A stretch of 64,000 nt of DNA, taken from the NCBI RefSeq assembly GCF_019175385.1, contig NC_083348.1:3797001-3861000 (forward strand), given 5' to 3'. Positions 34,591 to 45,700 of this stretch are shown piece by piece. This DNA is from Lycium barbarum (taxonomy: Eukaryota > Streptophyta > Magnoliopsida > Solanales > Solanaceae). The stretch's first letter is position 1; each line of letters starts with the position of its first letter. Both the position numbers and the translations under genes were made by a program. The notes beneath the pieces were generated by a model. It did not search any database. It was not told the origin of the DNA and saw only the letters and a list, made by a program, of their open reading frames with translations.

Positions 34591-37080
34591 TGTTGCACCT
34601 TATTTTTTACCAAAGGCTAAACAAAGCACAACTTATGAAACTCTGAAAGAATTAATTATGTACAGAGTCGCCACCTAGCATTTAAGGTATACTAGGGTAC
34701 CTATAAATTATTAATATATGCAGCTTAACATGGTCTACGAAAATAAGTGAGATTCTAGGTAAGGGTTCAAATTATTCCGAAGGGAAGGTGTTAGGCATCC
34801 TTCAGAATCCACAAATGTGGTTCCTGGCTGGACCAATTTAACTATACGAGGGATGTGTAAAAAGGCTTTATTATTTACAAACATTAATAGAATTTAGACT
34901 AAAGAATGATATGAATATTCACATAAATAATCATGCAATACGTATTTTATACATATGTGATATAATAATTATTAAAAAAAAAGTCATGTGCAATTTAGAA
35001 GCTTGGGTATGTGACAAAGGTATAAAAAAATGGGCATGAAATTATTTTACACTCGAAGTGAGTTAACTAATTTAACTAACTAAGTATGTACGCCTAATCA
35101 ATTAATTATGAGAGTATATTCTAAAGCCTAAATATTGAGGCAAATCACCCTATTTATTTACTTAAGTGTGCTAAGCTATTGAATTAAAACTCTAGCAAAA
35201 CATGATAACTATAAGAATATTAGCTACAAAAATAATAACTGCCTAATATTAATTTGTCTAAAACACATAAAATTTAAATCACCTAAGCAGATCATAAATA
35301 AATACCACTAACGTACACCCTAAAAAGTAAAATTTCACTATATTTTATGCTTGCATAATTTAAGAATGCAAAAAATATAAACAAAGAATTTAAGAAGCTA
35401 ATTTGAACTTCTTTTGAGTGTCATCTTCAAAAAAAATAACTTCGGATACCTGCGTGAGACTTAATAAAAAATGTTAGTAAGAGAATAAATAATTATCAGA
35501 TAAATTAAAAAATAATGAATAAACTTAAAATAAAAATCCGTCTTTGTACATGAAAGGCCTTGGAAATCGACGGAAATTTCTTCATCGGCCATCTCAATTG
35601 GGATTCAAGATTCCAAATTTATAAAAAAGAACACAAAAAACAAACTACAGAATGATCTTTCCCAACGACCAACAACAGCCCATCAAAAGTCAATTACTCA
35701 AGACGGGTAATCATTCACAAAGAACCCAACTTTCTCAAATTGGGATTCACGATTTTGCAGCAACAACTTAATCAATTTAAAGATATATAGAAATTGGCGA
35801 AAAGGGCTATAAAGCAAAGCAAGATCTAACAACCCATTGAAACTCAAAACTGAAACAGAAAAAAGCTTACTTTGTAGAGGATTTTAATCAGATGCAAAAT
35901 TGGCAAAGACTCAATTGACTTTACTAGTCATAGAACTATTTAGATTGATGTGAATCTTGAACTGGTTTTGAGATTTTTTACAAGTCATCCATTTATCAGT
36001 AAGTCATCACCATCCAAAACTGAAAGAATAACTGGTTTTTTTTTTTTTTTTGTTCTCTTTCGAAAAGAACATAAATGATGATGATGATAGTGTTGGTGAT
36101 GATGGTGGCGACGTGATGAGGCAGTGGTGACTGATGGAAGAGGAAGATGAAGTTGTGGGGCAGTGGCATTGGGGTGGTTGTCCGGTGGTTCTCGACTGCT
36201 CTAGCGTCGGGCAGTGGGGGTAGTGGCAACGTTAATGGGGAGAGGGAGATCAAGTGGGGCTGTGCGGTGATGGTGGTAGTTTGGTAAAGATGGGCGGAGC
36301 GTCGCCGGAGCTCGTGGAGGCGGCGGCGGCTAGGGAGGAAAACGAAGGGTGGAGAAGAAGAGCGGTGATGTTGGCGCGTCGCCGGAGCTCGGAGCTCCGG
36401 CGGGGAGGCGGCGGCGGCTGTGGAAAAAAAAATGAGAGGGAAAATAAAGTGTTTAGGGTTTGGTTTTGTTGGAAGAGAAAGAGTTCAAATCTGAACATTA
36501 AGTGTGTGGTGTGTGTAAATATGTGTTGGATCCCATCATTAAATTAACCCCCCCTTTTCTTATAATATAAACAAACACCCCTTTTTTTATGCCCAAAAAT
36601 AATGAAGCCATACCCCTTTGTCCCCAACCCATCATCTCAATTAACTCTTTTAAAAAAAAAAAAAAAGTGATGAGATCTTGACTTGACCAAATTTTACTCT
36701 GCGTTTAAAAATTAATTACTCCGATTTTCTCTGCACTGTCAGACTGTACTAAAATATAGTTAATTAATACATGTATAAGTAATAACGCAAGTATAAAATA
36801 TAAACATTAATGTCTATGATATGACAATGTATTGCTATAAAATTAAGAAACAATTATTAATTGCACAAAAAAAATGGTAGTATTACGCTGTACATGTGCA
36901 AAATAATGATTCTTGAAAAAATGACAATAAATTGAGAAAATTCCTAAAATAAGGATAATCATCAATAAATTGTTGAAAAAATGTAAAAAATGTGTAAAAA
37001 TGTATTTCGTGCTCTTTAACGAATCAGAGCCCCCCAAAACGTTAATTTTAAGCACGTCGAGCCAAAATTAGGTGTCAACA
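34591..37080 (-). repeat. E7 5' LTR
   Basis: 2490 bp, nearly identical to 27075-29571; differs by about 25 substitutions and small changes in the GGC-triplet and poly-A lengths. Confidence 0.95.
36563..36569 (-). promoter_or_regulatory. E7 5' LTR TATA-like box
   Basis: Minus reads TATATTA. The following minus-strand text passes a CT-rich leader (AAACCAAACCCTAAACAC, then GCCGCC triplets), typical of plant transcript 5' leaders. Likely the element's promoter; the start site is not determined. Confidence 0.4.
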
Positions 37081-37652
37081 CCCACAATTAGAAAATATCC
37101 CATAATAATCACACATAACATGAGAAGTGTTAATAAAAGGACCCATGTACCTGTAGTCGGCTCATCCTGATCCCGATCTGGGGAACTGTGTAGTGAAACA
37201 TCTCCTTTGTCATCCCCCCGCCATCTACTAGTCTGCTCCTCGTCTTCCCCGTCATAGTCCGTAGGGTATGAGTACTCTGGTAACTCCTTATTGACCGAAG
37301 GCCAAAACAAAGGGCTAGAATACTCTGTAACACCTACACTCGTAGCTGCTCTAACAAAATGCTCTATCACAGGAGAAACTGGAGGAGCCAAATCTGGTAC
37401 AAACTCAGGAGCCTCTTGCTCCACTGGGGTCTCGTACGAACCCTCAGACGGATCTGTGTCGTAGCTAGCCTCTGATGGATCCTCCTCTATAGTGGTCACA
37501 GACTCTGGGGGAGTCGTCTCAATGTCCTCGGAAGGATCAGTCTCCATAGAATAACTGAGGCTCCTCCTAATCTGCCCCGGGGGTGATGCTGGTCCGGAAT
37601 GTACCTTGGGGGCCTTCCTTGCACCCCCATCATCTGAAATCGCCCTCTTCAT
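37068..37652 (-). CDS. E6 DPSE-repeat protein with C-terminal membrane segment
   Basis: Minus ORF of about 195 codons from ATG 37652 (an in-frame ATG at 37670 is also possible; I prefer 37652, which follows TTCAG as the E5 gag ATG follows CACAG). Basic start (MKRAISDDGGARKAPKVHSG), then an acidic body with three DPSE motifs (METDPSED, EEDPSEAS, DTDPSEGS) and many E, D, S, P. Near the C-terminus WVLLLTLLMLCVIIMGYFLIV is a strong single membrane span. The last codons run into E7's LTR (insertion at 37081); without E7 a stop would follow within two or three codons, so the protein was essentially complete. It sits where gag is expected, 190 bp after the primer site. E1 has a relative. Function unknown; a membrane-tethered gag substitute or an accessory protein are both guesses. 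Confidence 0.6.
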   Translation of the reverse strand: MKRAISDDGGARKAPKVHSGPASPPGQIRRSLSYSMETDPSEDIETTPPESVTTIEEDPSEASYDTDPSEGSYETPVEQEAPEFVPDLAPPVSPVIEHFVRAATSVGVTEYSSPLFWPSVNKELPEYSYPTDYDGEDEEQTSRWRGDDKGDVSLHSSPDRDQDEPTTGTWVLLLTLLMLCVIIMGYFLIVGVDT

Positions 37653-37847
37653 CTGAATCAATCTACACAAAAGAGAGTCGGAAACGATCTTACATAGACT
37701 TTGGCTCTATCGCACGATCTAAGATAAAAATAAAGGTCAATCATTCCTAAATGCCCTGCATCCTCTTGTTTATTAGTGTGGTGCACTTCACACCCATAAA
37801 CAAGACTCTACTGGACACGGTCTGTAGACACACCCTAGGACGGAAAT

Positions 37848-37859
37848 GCTCTGATACCA
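37848..37859 (-). other. E6 primer binding site (initiator Met-tRNA)
   Basis: Minus reads TGGTATCAGAGC, a perfect match to the chromovirus consensus, three bases inside the 5' LTR. Confidence 0.9.
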
Positions 37860-37862
37860 CTT

Positions 37863-38510
37863 TGCCATGCCCCAAATTGAGGAGTCGTGACGAGTGCCTG
37901 ACATTTTCTGATCAAGCACTCCTACTTTCGAACTTGAAACTGACTGAGCAACATAGTGGCCCATATATGACTTTTGTACACATTGGTGATATCAACATAA
38001 CAAACTCCACATCCAAAACTCATAACCATCATTTAAATATATGTACAGAAAATAACACCGTAAGCCGACTAGGCCGCTACATATGTCGTCTAATGGAATA
38101 AAAACTGACAAGGTTATCTAACTTTCTAACTACATATAGATGTCTACAGACCTCTTACGAAATATAAACTGTAGGAAGGAAGGGACAAGGCCTCGTCATA
38201 CTCATGTATACAAATCAAAATATCATACCAAAAGACTGCAGCTCCGGACCAAGTGGAGCGCACTGACTACAGCTGAGAGAAAATCCTACTGCGCTGGGCT
38301 GCTCGCCTGACTACCTGAACCTGCGGGCATGAACGCAGCATCCACCAGAAGGGACGTCAGTACGAATAATGTACTGAGTATGTAAAGCATGAATAACAAC
38401 ATAATATAGATATGAAAGACAACTTGGAATGAGAGAGATAACCTGTACATCTGGATGCCTCATAAGGCGGATATCATGCATGCTTAGCTTTTTTTTTAAA
38501 AAAAAAAAAG

Positions 38511-38550
<40 letters not shown>

Positions 38551-38581
38551 TCATCATCATCATAACGTACCCGACCTTTTC

Positions 38582-38645
<64 letters not shown>

Positions 38646-38860
38646 ATCATCATTATAACGTACCCGGCCTTTTCAGGACTCGGTGTGTAATGTACCCGGC
38701 CCTTCGGGGACTCGGTGTGTAACGTACCCGGCCCTTTCGGGACTCGGTGTGTAACGTACCCGGCCATTTCGTGACTCGGTTTGTAATACCAACTGATCAG
38801 TGGTTGCACAATAGGTGCCGTACCCGGCCGACTATAGCGCGGCTCGGTGTCGTAAAATAC

Positions 38861-38897
<37 letters not shown>

Positions 38898-40401
38898 GTG
38901 CATGAGAGACAAATAAAAGGTACAAATACATCTGAGTGACGTAAGGTCGGTAACCTCCGATTTTCATTATGGAATTATCATCACACATATATCTCACCTT
39001 GAAAGAACAAAATCATAAGATGAGATCAATATCAACAAATATAATCAATAATCTTGAAACCAGCTCAATAATCTCGTAATGACATTAAAACCATAACCTT
39101 AGAATCTCCAGAAATGGGATCATCATAACCATCATCATGGTCATTATAGAAAATATTCGTCTTTAGCATCATAAAAACTTGGAGAATCATAAACTTTTAA
39201 CGCTCTTGGAAATGCGATTTTTATGGAATTCATGCATAGGTTCGTAAGAAGCGAATCACGCCTTTAGAAAGAAAGGGATTATCCTTACATACCTTTCGGT
39301 CTCCTTAGCCACTCAACGTTTATCCTTCCAAGCTCGTAGGTCTACTTATAAACCATTCATACCATTTTTAGGCTCAATGTCATACGCTCATCTTAAGCCT
39401 TTAATTCAATTCCGTTTAGAATCTGCCGAAATTCAGGCAGCATCTCCCCTATTTATATGCCTAGCCCGAAATCACAATCCAACAACCAACAACAATAACA
39501 TCACAACAACATTATCAACACCAATAGGCTCCATAAAACATCCCACTTAATATTTTCCAAGTTTCTCAACTAACCAACTTGTTCTACGACTATTTAATAA
39601 CTTTATCTCCGTAAATAAACTGAAATTAATATTAATAAGGAGAGATTTATACCTTATTCTCACTAGATCCGCAAGATCTTCAATATTTGCTTTGAATCCA
39701 AGTTGAAATCCACCGCAAAGCGATACTATAATCACAGCTGCACACTTCCCGAGCCTCGTATATAATCCCGTCACTTGAAATCACTCCAATCCCTCACTTT
39801 TATGTTACACACACACCTATGTATGTTGGCTGAGCTTTTCGGGAAAATTATGGGTGAAAAATGAGGGCTTTGCCCCTTATATAGGGTGTTTAAGTGAGTT
39901 TACACCGACTAAAAATTTACCCTTCGCGTTCGCGACCTTGGGTCGCGTTCACGAAGGGTTAATCCCTTCTCCTCTTCAAGTTCGCGGCCCTTTGGCCGCA
40001 TTCGCGAAGGGTTAGTTTCTGCTCTGGCGGCATAACTTGTAACATCCATAACTCTCTACTACGATGTCCTATCAACGAATGGATTATTACGTTGGAAACT
40101 AGACTTCATGAACTTCTATTTAGGCTTTTGGTTTGCTCCAAAACTACTCATATACTAAAATATATTCCTTCCTCAAGTAGGGCCAAAATTACCCCTCATA
40201 TTTTCTCTAAAATCCAACAAACTTAATTACCTTGATTCACTTGCCTTCCAATCCTTCCACCACTTATTATATGAACTTAAACCCTCATAAACATAAGATA
40301 AGCGCATCTAATCTCATGTATCCTTGGAGGTAACTCCAATGTCCATACTTAAAACAGCCAACACCTACGAATTTCAACGTACAGAACTACGGGGTGTAAC
40401 A
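37863..40401 (-). repeat. E6 5' LTR
   Basis: TGCCATGCCCC (mutated TGTCATG)...GTGTAACA, 2539 bp. Contains everything in the 3' LTR plus segments deleted there (about 37928-38062 and 38260-38390). TTCGCG palindromic cassette at 39919-40013; conserved hairpin at 38930-38960; TATATAA (minus) at 39877-39883, the likely promoter. Confidence 0.9.
38513..38787. repeat. TA microsatellites and 32-bp tandem array in E6 5' LTR
   Basis: TA runs at about 38513-38547 and 38587-38641, then four 32-bp GTACCCGGCC...GACTCGGTGTGTAA units (38660-38787). The 3' LTR has three units and short TA runs. The extra 38560-38587 piece between the TA runs is itself a broken unit (ACCCGACCTTTTCAGGACA), suggesting the TA run expanded within the array. 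Confidence 0.9.
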
Positions 40402-40406
40402 GTTAG

Positions 40407-42162
40407 AATTGACCTAATTGAAATAATAGCAATATTAGTGTCATTCTTCATGATTTCTAATATAGAATTCAATTATGCATAGACTACTTTGGTTCTGAGG
40501 TTTAGCGGAAGGGCAAGGCAAATGAATGAGTTGCTGGTGTTGCGGTTTGACCATCCAGGTAGGTTATGGTTTACCTTTGGTTAGACTTCGTATAGCGAAG
40601 CAGATATTTAGATTATAATTTCGGAGACAACATGTGGACCTTCGGGTACGAAGTTTGGTTGGATATTACCTTAGGTTGGGCCCTGATGTGTGTGTTGGGA
40701 CTAGCCACCCCGTTATGTGTCCTTAAATTGTTCTATTTTGCTGGCTTGATGCCATAAGTAGTTGGTAGATATTGAATTGTGTGTTATCGTCTTGATTGGG
40801 ATAGAATTGACATACCCGTTGTTGGTATTTATACTTGGATATGTTATTGGCATGCCCATTGTTGGTACATGTGATATTGATATGTTATTGACATACCACT
40901 GTTGGTATTGTGATATGATATATTATTGGCGTACCCTATTATCGGTATTTGTGATATTGAACCTGATTGTTGATGATTGATATACGCATTGAACGCATTC
41001 TCTCGCATTCATGATGCATGACTGATACCCGGTGATGATCCGATATCGTTGAGTGAGCAAACTGATATCTTGGTAAACTCTTTTACATGAGTGATTGTGA
41101 GAAAGCCGATGCCGAAGATCGATTTCGAAATCGTTGATTGTGTGAAACTGATATTTGACAGACTTTTTTACTTGAGTGTTTGTGAGATGGCCGATGTCCG
41201 ATGATCTATTCCGACATCGTTCTTGCATGGCTGATTCTGATGATATCCCGCAATAGTTGTTAGTGCATGGACTCCGCGGGTGCCCCAGGGTGGTGCCGGT
41301 GAGAATCCCCCCGTGGCCAAAGATCCGGTGTCCCGTCTGTCTGTTGGGAAAAGATCCGGGATGGGTGACACTTAGAATTCGTGAGTCACGCTGGGTTGTA
41401 CTACCGAGACGTCGATATTTCCATCCGGACTACATGTGTACACCTCATTTGCATGGCATTGCATTGCATTCATACCATTATTGCGCTGCATTACATTATG
41501 ATTTGATTAAGATGCTTAGTGATTGGATTGTGATGATTTGGATTGGATCAGATGTATTCAGACTTGACACATTTGGGTTTAGATGCTTTACATAGGCGAT
41601 GACGGATACTCGATTGCAATTATATTATCTTATGCTTGGTTGGTTTATTTGCTTATCTGCTTTATTATCTGAATTGTGTTAACTATGCTTAGTCAGCCGA
41701 TGATGCCTACCAATACTGTTGTTTGTTCTTACCTGCACTTGCTGCATTCTTTTGTGAATGCAGAGTATTAGGTCAGATCAACTTCTGTGACCCGTGGCTG
41801 ATCGACGCTTCAGCTTTCTCTCGAGTTTTCAAGGTGAGCATGGCATCCGCTGACCTTAAAGACTTCCCTATCATATGACCTATTTTTATTTCAGAGACAT
41901 AGACTTTTATGTATTAGTATTCCAGATTGTGTTATTCTCCTTAGAGGCTCTTGTATTTTTTTCAGACTAGACACTGGGGATGTTTATTGTCTTCCGCACT
42001 TTCTACTACTTATATATAGATATATCGTGGGACATACGTATTTGTTCTATTCCGCTGTTTAAAATTCATTCTTTCGTGTATTATTCATTGTTGAGTTGAG
42101 GGTTCGCTTACCTAGGTGGGTAGGTAAGTACCCGCACGGCCTAAGCAAAATGGGTCGTGACG
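40407..42162 (+). repeat. E5 5' LTR, second segment
   Basis: Continues E5's LTR after E6; matches 47953-49688. About four units of 41 bp built on ACATACCCGTTGTTGGTAT lie at 40808-40962 (48358-48516 in the partner). Ends GGGTCGTGACG, with the terminal CA mutated to CG. Confidence 0.85.
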
Positions 42163-42165
42163 AGT

Positions 42166-42177
42166 TTGTATCAGAGC
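42166..42177 (+). other. E5 primer binding site
   Basis: TTGTATCAGAGC, one base off TGGTATCAGAGC, three bases after the LTR. Confidence 0.8.
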
Positions 42178-42375
42178 CCTAGGTTACCCGATCTTTAACA
42201 CAAGAATGTGTCTAGTAGAGTCTCGCGGATCGGTACGATAAGCTCCGTACTTATCTGCGGGAGGCTATAGGACATTGAGAAAATCTCACTTTTTTTCTTT
42301 CCGTCGTGCTACTTTATTCAAATTGGTATCTGGAAAGATCAAATTGGTATCTGACTGTTACCTCTTCTCTCACAG

Positions 42376-43670
42376 ATGGTGAGGACTCGAGCTACTATGG
42401 CCCGAGGTCAGGTGCCAGAGCCCACATCTACGGCTGGCACCCGAGGGCGCGCTACAGCCAGAGGACGCGATAGGGCGAGAGGCCGCGGGGCTGTCCCAGC
42501 TAGGGGCAGAGCTCCTGCGGTGGGCCAGCAACAAGAGAGGTTTCCGTTTTCCAAGCCCGAGTATCAGCAGGGTAGAGACCAGGCCGCAGAGGATAGCGTG
42601 GCCCCAGCACGGACACAGACTGAGGTTACTTCTGACCAGGCCATGTATGACACTATGGCCAGGATTCTACTTCACCTTGATGCCCAGCAGACGGCCGTCG
42701 GTGTTACTACTCCCGACGCAGGTTTATAGACTAGGGGTGGGGCGCAAACCCCTGAGTAGGGGCCTACGCGGGCATCAGATCCTGCCGCAGCTCTAGCTCC
42801 TCGCATTGATGCGATACCCATCCCTGGTGAGGATATTAGGCCCATAGAGGGCGCCATTATGACTGCTGTTGATCAGGACCTGGTGGGGAGATTCAGGAAG
42901 TTAGAGCCACTGAGGTTCTCTGGTACTACGTCTGAGGATGCTTATAGTTTATTCTTGATATGCATGAGTTGCTGCACCATATGGGGATAGTGGAGACCCA
43001 CGACGTTGATTATGAGTCCTACCAGTTTCGCGGCGACGCGAAAACGTGGTGGAGGTATTTTGTGGCGTGCAGACCTTAGGGTTCTCCTCTTTTGACTTGG
43101 ACTCAGTTCTACCGTGCCTTCCTTGAGAAGTATGTGCCCCGGTCTTTGAGAGAGGCTCATAGGGAGCAATTTCTACACCTTGAGCTGAGGGGCATGTCCT
43201 TGGAGTCCTATGTGACCCGTTTCCTTTATCTGGCCCATTATTCCACTCCGTTGATCCCTACTGAGGCTGACAGGATCAGACGCTTTATTGGAGGACTAGT
43301 GGGCCCTCTGCAGATTCTTTGTCTTCGGATGGAATCTATGGGGGCTTCCTTCCAGTCCATTATTGAGAATGTTTCTATGGTTAAGAGCGCTAAGGCCCGT
43401 GCTTTTAGTGGTGGCGACAAGAGGCCATGTCAGACTGGTAGTTTTGGGGGTTCTGGTTTGAGGGGCACCAGTCAGTTTTTGAGGCACCTCAGTCCCATTC
43501 CTATTGTCCTCTAGTCAGCCACCTAGGCAGAGAGCTTCTGAGAGGTCATTCTCCAGACTAGTGGACAGGGCTGCTTCATCCGGGTCTTTAGCTTCCGTGT
43601 TCCAGCGCTCGACTCTTCTTACCTGTTACTCTTGTGGAGAGGTTGGGCATGTTGCCAGGAGATGTCCCTG
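42376..43670 (+). pseudogene. E5 gag, interrupted
   Basis: ATG 42376 follows CTCTCACAG. The N-terminus is Arg/Gly/Ala-rich (MVRTRATMARG, RGRATARGRDRARGRG). The gag domain appears at 42900-43400 (RKLEPLRFSG, then WTQFYRAFLEKYVPRSLREAHREQFLHL, FIGGL). A single CCHC zinc knuckle (CYSCGEVGHVARRC) is at 43624-43665 and would bind element RNA. Disruptions: TAG at 42727-42729 and again 33 bp on (both likely former CAG), a frameshift near 42945, a stop near 43078, and a frame change before the knuckle. No intact capsid protein. Confidence 0.85.
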
Positions 43671-43899
43671 ACCTAAACGGGATTATCAGCCGCCGAGGAC
43701 TCCTGTATCATCCGGTTGACGAGGTGGGACTTCTCAGAGAGGCGGTGCTCAGTCAGGCCGCGATACTTCCCATAGTACTAAAAGTGGGTCCCAGCCAGCT
43801 AGAGGTGGTACTCATAGTGTGAGAGGGGGGATCCCAGACTGGGCGTGGTAGAGCCCAGTGTTACGCATTTCCTGATAGGCCCGAGGTAGAGGCCTCAGA

Positions 43900-45700
43900 T
43901 GCTGTGATCTCAGGTACCATTTCTGTCTGTCATAGAGCAGAATATGTGTTATTTGATCCTGGATCCACTTATTCGTATATATCTGCATTTCATGCCGTTG
44001 GGTGGGATTTGCCTTGTGATAGCATAGATATACCTGTTCGTGTGTCTACTCCGGTTAGAGGACTTTGATATTATATTGGGTATGTCCTAGCTTTTCCCCT
44101 ATCATGCGATCCTAGACTGTTACGCCAAGACAGTCACTTTAGCCATGCCGGGCATTCCTAGGCTTGAGTGGAGAGGTACTCCTACTCCCGCCCCGAAGAA
44201 AATCATTTCCTTCTTCGGGCGAAGAAGTTAGTAAGTAAGGGGTGTTTATCATATTTGGCGCATGTTCGTGATACGACTGTTGCATCTCTACCCCTTGAGT
44301 CTATCTCTATTGTGAGCGAGTTCGCGAAGGTATTCCCGTCGGATCTGCCGGATATACCACCCGATCGCAACATTAATTTTTGTATCGACGTGGACCCAAG
44401 AACTCCTCCCATTTTCATCCCACCATATCAGATGGCACCTGCCGAGTTGAGAGAGCTTAAGGAACAATTGCAGGATTTATTGAACAAGGGGTTTATTAGA
44501 CCTAGCGTCTCCCCATAGGGTGCCCCAATGTTATTCGCGAAGAAGAAAGATGGGACCATGAGGATGTGTATTGATTACCGTCAGTTGAACAAGGTCACTA
44601 TTTGTAACAACTGCCCTATGCCCCGTATTGATGATCTGTTTGACCAGCTTCAGGGTGCCTCGATGTTTTCTAAGATTGATTTGCATTCCGGCTATCACCA
44701 ATTGAAGATCAGGGCAGAGGATATTCTGAAGACAGCCTTTCGGACGAGATATGGCCACTATGAGTTTCTAGTGATGTCTTTCAGGCTTACTAATGCCCCG
44801 ATTGCATTTATGACCTTGATGAATTGCATCTTTAGGCCGTTCCTTGATTCCTTTGTGATTGTGTTTATTGATGACATCTTAGTGTATTCCAAGAGTAGAG
44901 AGGAGCATGAGAGCCATCTTCGTACCGTTCTTGGGTTGTTAAAAAAACATAGCTTGTTCGCTAAATTTTCCAAGTGTGAGTTATGGTTGGAGTCTGTAGC
45001 ATTCTTGGGCCATGTGGTGTCCAAGGAGGGGATTATGGTTGATCCACAGAAGATTGAGGTTGTGAGGGGTTGGGCAAGGCCCACTACTGTTATTGAGATT
45101 CGTAGCTTTGTGGGTTTGGCCAGTTATTACCGTCGCTTTATGAAAGGTTTTGCTGCCATTGCTTTATCCTTGACCAGATTGACTCAGAAGGATGTTCCCT
45201 TCCAGTGGACGGATGATTGTCAAGAGAGCTTCCAAAAGCTCAAGCTTCTTTTGACCACAGCCCCAATCCTAGCCTTACCCGTGGAAGGTAAGGATTTCGC
45301 TATCTATTGTGATGCTTCCCGTATGGGTTTGGGTGTGGTGTTGATGCAGGAGGGTAGAGTGATAACTTATGCTTCCCGTCGGTTAAAGGTTCACGAGAAG
45401 AATTACCCTACCCATGATTTGGAGTTGCTAGCCGTAGTCTTCGCTTTGAAGCTTTGGAGGCATTACTTGTATGGTGTTCATTGTGAGGTTTTTACTGATC
45501 ACCGTAGCCTTCAGCATATGTTTACTCAGAGAGATCTTAATTCCAGGTAACGCTGATGGATGGAGCTCCTGAAGGACTATGACATCTATATTCTGTATCA
45601 TCCTAGTAAAGCCAATATGGTAGCCGTTTCCTTGAGTCGCAAGGCGGTGAGTATGGGGAGTTTAGCTCGAATGATTGTTTTCGAAAGTCCGTTGGCCATG
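43900..45700 (+). pseudogene. E5 protease, reverse transcriptase and RNase H
   Basis: Protease box LFDPGSTYSYIS at 43949-43985, the Del/Tekay form of the aspartic protease motif; most of its C-terminal half is deleted at about 44057 (TPVR joins DFDIILGM in another frame). RT begins near 44330 (VFPSDLPDIPPDRNINFCIDV). 44516-44518 is TAG where SPWGAP is expected. 44528-45550 is a clean 340-codon run: [20 protein letters not shown], active box FIDDILVYS (FIDD at 44864-44875), [11 protein letters not shown], then RNase H with [32 protein letters not shown] and [18 protein letters not shown] replaces the usual [10 protein letters not shown]. The RNase H tail (LLKDYDIYILYHPSKANMVAVSLSRK) continues after stops at 45548 and 45554. 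Confidence 0.9.

Larger units (their letters stand above)
27075..37080 (-). mobile_element. E7: young non-coding Tat/Ogre-type element
   Basis: TGTTGCACC...TGTCAACA at both ends with near-identical 2.5-kb LTRs (27075-29571, 34591-37080) and a perfect 5-bp duplication CCCAC (27070-27074 and 37081-37085). Minus orientation: the primer site lies inside the right LTR and a purine-rich tract inside the left. The 5.0-kb interior has no gag or pol, only tandem arrays, hairpins and A/T-rich text. I counted about 25 substitutions between the LTRs (about 1%), so it is the youngest insertion here. Mobility would need proteins from an autonomous Tat element. Confidence 0.9.
21392..40401 (-). mobile_element. 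E6: non-autonomous chromovirus-like element with DPSE ORF
   Basis: Minus-strand element in E5's 5' LTR. Flanks TTTAG (21387-21391) and GTTAG (40402-40406) are a duplication with one change; the empty site is visible in the other E5 LTR near 47950. 3' LTR 21392-23545, 5' LTR 37863-40401, primer site 37848-37859. Removing E7 leaves an interior of only about 4.3 kb with one recognisable ORF (37068-37652) and no gag, protease, RT or integrase that I can see. It therefore probably moved using proteins of a related full element. Confidence 0.85.

Noticed and set aside
38429..38866. ORFs with runs of Tyr-Ile on both strands
   Set aside because: Produced by TA microsatellites in the E6 LTR.
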